Under the pieces are notes generated by a model. It was not told where the DNA came from and did no database searches. It worked only from the letters and a program-made list of their open reading frames with translations. 8,360 nt of DNA from Gammaproteobacteria bacterium (GTDB lineage: Bacteria > Pseudomonadota > Gammaproteobacteria > Pseudomonadales > Oleiphilaceae), in NCBI GenBank assembly GCA_029268325.1, contig JAJUGC010000077.1:1-8360 (forward strand). The letters run 5' to 3'. This document shows, piece by piece, positions 7,202-8,360 of the stretch. Both the position numbers and the translations under genes were made by a program. Position 1 is the stretch's first letter, and each line of letters begins with the position of its first letter.

Positions 7202-8360
7202 ATGCGCCAACGCTTGTCCCGCATGCTCGCCAGCCCGATCAACCAACGCCGCCTCCAGAATTTCCGCGCCAACAAGCGAGGCTATTGGTCGTTCTGGATT
7301 TTTCTGGTCTTGTTCATTTTGTCTTTGGGCGCCGAACTGATCGCCAACGACAACCCCATCCTGGTCTCCTACCAGGGCAAGCTCTATTACCCGATGTTCA
7401 AAACCTATCCGGAAACGGAGTTTGGTGGGTTCCTGCCGACAGAGACCAGCTTCCGCGACCCGTTCATCATTGAGGAGATCGAAAGTGACGGCTGGATCAT
7501 CTGGCCGCTGATCCGCTACCACTACGACACCATCAACTACGACCTCCAGGTACCGGCCCCTGCGCCCCCTTCCCGAGAAAACCTTCTGGGCACCGATGAC
7601 CAGGGCCGCGATGTATTGGCACGCCTCATCTATGGGTTTCGCATCTCAGTGCTGTTTGGGCTGGTGCTCACCATTGCCAGCAGCATTGTCGGCGTCATCG
7701 TAGGAGCCCTGCAGGGTTTCTATGGGGGCAGAATCGACCTGTACGGCCAGCGCTTTATTGAGGTTTGGTCCGGACTGCCAGTGCTGTACCTGCTGATCAT
7801 CCTGTCGAGCTTCGTCCAACCCAACTTCTGGTGGCTGTTGGGCATTATGTTGCTGTTTAGCTGGATGGCCTTAGTGGATGTGGTCAGAGCCGAGTTCCTG
7901 CGGGCCCGTAACTTTGAATATGTGCGTGCCGCAAGGGCTCTAGGGGCATCCAATGGCCTGATTATGTTCCGACACATGCTGCCCAATGCCATGGTGGCGA
8001 CCCTGACCTTTATGCCCTTTATCCTGACGGGCGCCATTACCACCCTGACCTCCCTGGACTTCCTGGGCTACGGCCTGCCCGTGGGCTCCCCCTTCCTGGG
8101 GGAGCTTCTGGCCCAGGGCAAGGCGAACGTCCACGCGCCGCTCCGTCGCGGGAGGTGCGTCTCCTGCCACGATCCTCACGGCTCCAACGGCGCGCACCTC
8201 ATGAAGGCCGAGGGGGCCGCGAACTGCTACGAGTGTCACGACCGGAAGGCGTTCGAGCAGCCGGTGGTCCACGCCGTCCTGGCGAAGGACGGCTGCAACG
8301 CCTGCCACGCCGCCCACAGCTCCGACCACCCGGGCCTGCTCAAGCAGCCCGCCGCCGCGA
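7202..8360 (+). CDS. yejE: ABC permease YejE, joined in frame to a multiheme cytochrome fragment (no stop in window)
   Basis: The first 309 codons are a clear YejE (DppC-type) inner-membrane permease: N-terminal span at about 29-47, a periplasmic region with NLLGTDDQGRDVLARLIYG, spans at 148-170, 185-204 and 210-227, the EAA loop at about 231-262 (FEYVRAARALGAS...FRHMLPN), a fifth span at about 264-288, then GYGLPVGSPFLGELLAQG. E. coli YejE continues with APWLG, a sixth span and a short tail (total about 341). Here, from about residue 310, the frame instead gives VHAPLRRGRCVSCHDPHGS and two more CxxCH motifs, and is still open at the edge. The sixth span is missing, so this reading frame would not be a normal permease. 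The ATG at 7202 follows the yejB stop by one base; the purine-rich end of yejB (GGGAGG) is the ribosome binding site. The YejE part is secure. As a single gene the whole frame is doubtful and most likely a chimeric join. Confidence 0.85.
   Translation, partial: MRQRLSRMLASPINQRRLQNFRANKRGYWSFWIFLVLFILSLGAELIANDNPILVSYQGKLYYPMFKTYPETEFGGFLPTETSFRDPFIIEEIESDGWIIWPLIRYHYDTINYDLQVPAPAPPSRENLLGTDDQGRDVLARLIYGFRISVLFGLVLTIASSIVGVIVGALQGFYGGRIDLYGQRFIEVWSGLPVLYLLIILSSFVQPNFWWLLGIMLLFSWMALVDVVRAEFLRARNFEYVRAARALGASNGLIMFRHMLPNAMVATLTFMPFILTGAITTLTSLDFLGYGLPVGSPFLGELLAQGKANVHAPLRRGRCVSCHDPHGSNGAHLMKAEGAANCYECHDRKAFEQPVVHAVLAKDGCNACHAAHSSDHPGLLKQPAAA
8115..8140. other. Probable chimeric junction between yejE and cytochrome DNA
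   Basis: YejE similarity holds through GELLAQGKAN (to 8128), where the family continues with a short stretch ending QAPW. The cytochrome repeat signature VHA begins at 8129 and is repeated in the same 8-base form (GTCCACGC) at 8267, so it belongs to the right-hand piece. The two families share a similar stretch here (KAN-V-HAP against KxN-x-QAP), so the break lies within a short region of microhomology. No insertion sequence, target duplication or att-like repeat is seen at the join. Confidence 0.75.
8129..8360 (+). CDS. Partial multiheme cytochrome c segment (doubled CxxCH motif), foreign to the rest of the window
   Basis: This segment encodes three c-type heme attachment motifs: CVSCH (8156-8170), CYECH (8225-8239) and CNACH (8294-8308), each start exactly 69 bases (23 codons) after the last. 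VHAPLRRGRCVSCHDPHGS then CYECH is a complete doubled-CxxCH unit. VVHAVLAKDGCNACHAAH begins a second unit 46 codons later, whose second heme motif should lie beyond the edge. Such proteins carry electrons in the periplasm or outside the cell in metal-reducing and other respiratory bacteria, often high-GC Deltaproteobacteria and relatives. By hand count GC is about 73% here against about 62% in the 231 bases before, and codons ending in G or C are 73 of 77 against 60 of 77. It has no start of its own and is in frame with yejE. The family call is strong; the source organism is unknown. Confidence 0.8.

Noticed and set aside
7940..8329. A 129-codon leftward frame running across the yejE-cytochrome join
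   Set aside because: It is antisense to both real coding segments and its product has no recognisable domain. That it crosses the join only reflects high GC content.
8100..8360. Transposon, prophage or integron boundary at the join
   Set aside because: No inverted repeat, target duplication, integrase or att-like sequence is visible near the change, and horizontal insertion would not normally continue the reading frame into the middle of another gene.

Overview
The window reads as a contiguous piece of a gammaproteobacterial chromosome (positions 1 to about 8128) joined in frame, near its right end, to a short piece of unrelated DNA (about 8129-8360). The main part resembles Marinobacter, Pseudomonas and their relatives. 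The evidence is the gene order rnhA / YafS-type methyltransferase / gloB / mltD followed by a Yej-type oligopeptide ABC transporter, moderately high GC, and close matches to E. coli and Pseudomonas family signatures. From memory, P. aeruginosa has the same order: the dnaQ-rnhA-methyltransferase-gloB-mltD block followed by the npp (yej-like) transporter operon. The species cannot be fixed from the sequence alone.

Layout. Positions 1-371 (minus) hold the N-terminal 123 codons of ribonuclease HI; the gene runs off the left edge. Positions 358-1140 (minus) hold a YafS-family SAM methyltransferase whose end overlaps the rnhA start by 14 bases. A 71-base divergent gap follows, then gloB (1212-1991, plus), which ends at a strong GC hairpin. 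A plausible sigma70 promoter (2059-2087) precedes mltD (2149-3849), a lipoprotein transglycosylase with three LysM repeats, also followed by a perfect GC-rich hairpin. A 369-base gap with no convincing gene leads to the transporter genes: a periplasmic solute-binding protein of the YejA type (4219-6078), permease YejB (6115-7200) and permease YejE (from 7202). The ATPase gene (yejF type) expected next is not in the window.

How the genes work together. rnhA and the methyltransferase form a leftward pair, and gloB (methylglyoxal detoxification) and mltD (peptidoglycan turnover) read rightward. The transporter genes form one rightward transcription unit predicted to import peptides or peptide-like compounds. 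Relatives of this transporter are known to take up peptide-nucleotide antibiotics such as microcin C (YejABEF) and peptidyl-nucleoside antibiotics (Npp).

The main anomaly is at the right end. YejE follows its family through five membrane segments to the loop before the sixth, at GELLAQGKAN. The reading frame then continues without a break into a GC-rich (about 73%) segment with three CxxCH heme c motifs, spaced exactly 69 bases apart, of the doubled-CxxCH multiheme cytochrome kind. The abrupt change in composition and family, and the loss of the YejE C-terminus, make a chimeric join (assembly or library artefact) the most likely explanation. A genuine permease-cytochrome fusion is a remote alternative, although the domain would face the correct (periplasmic) side. 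I found no tRNA, rRNA, CRISPR array or insertion sequence.
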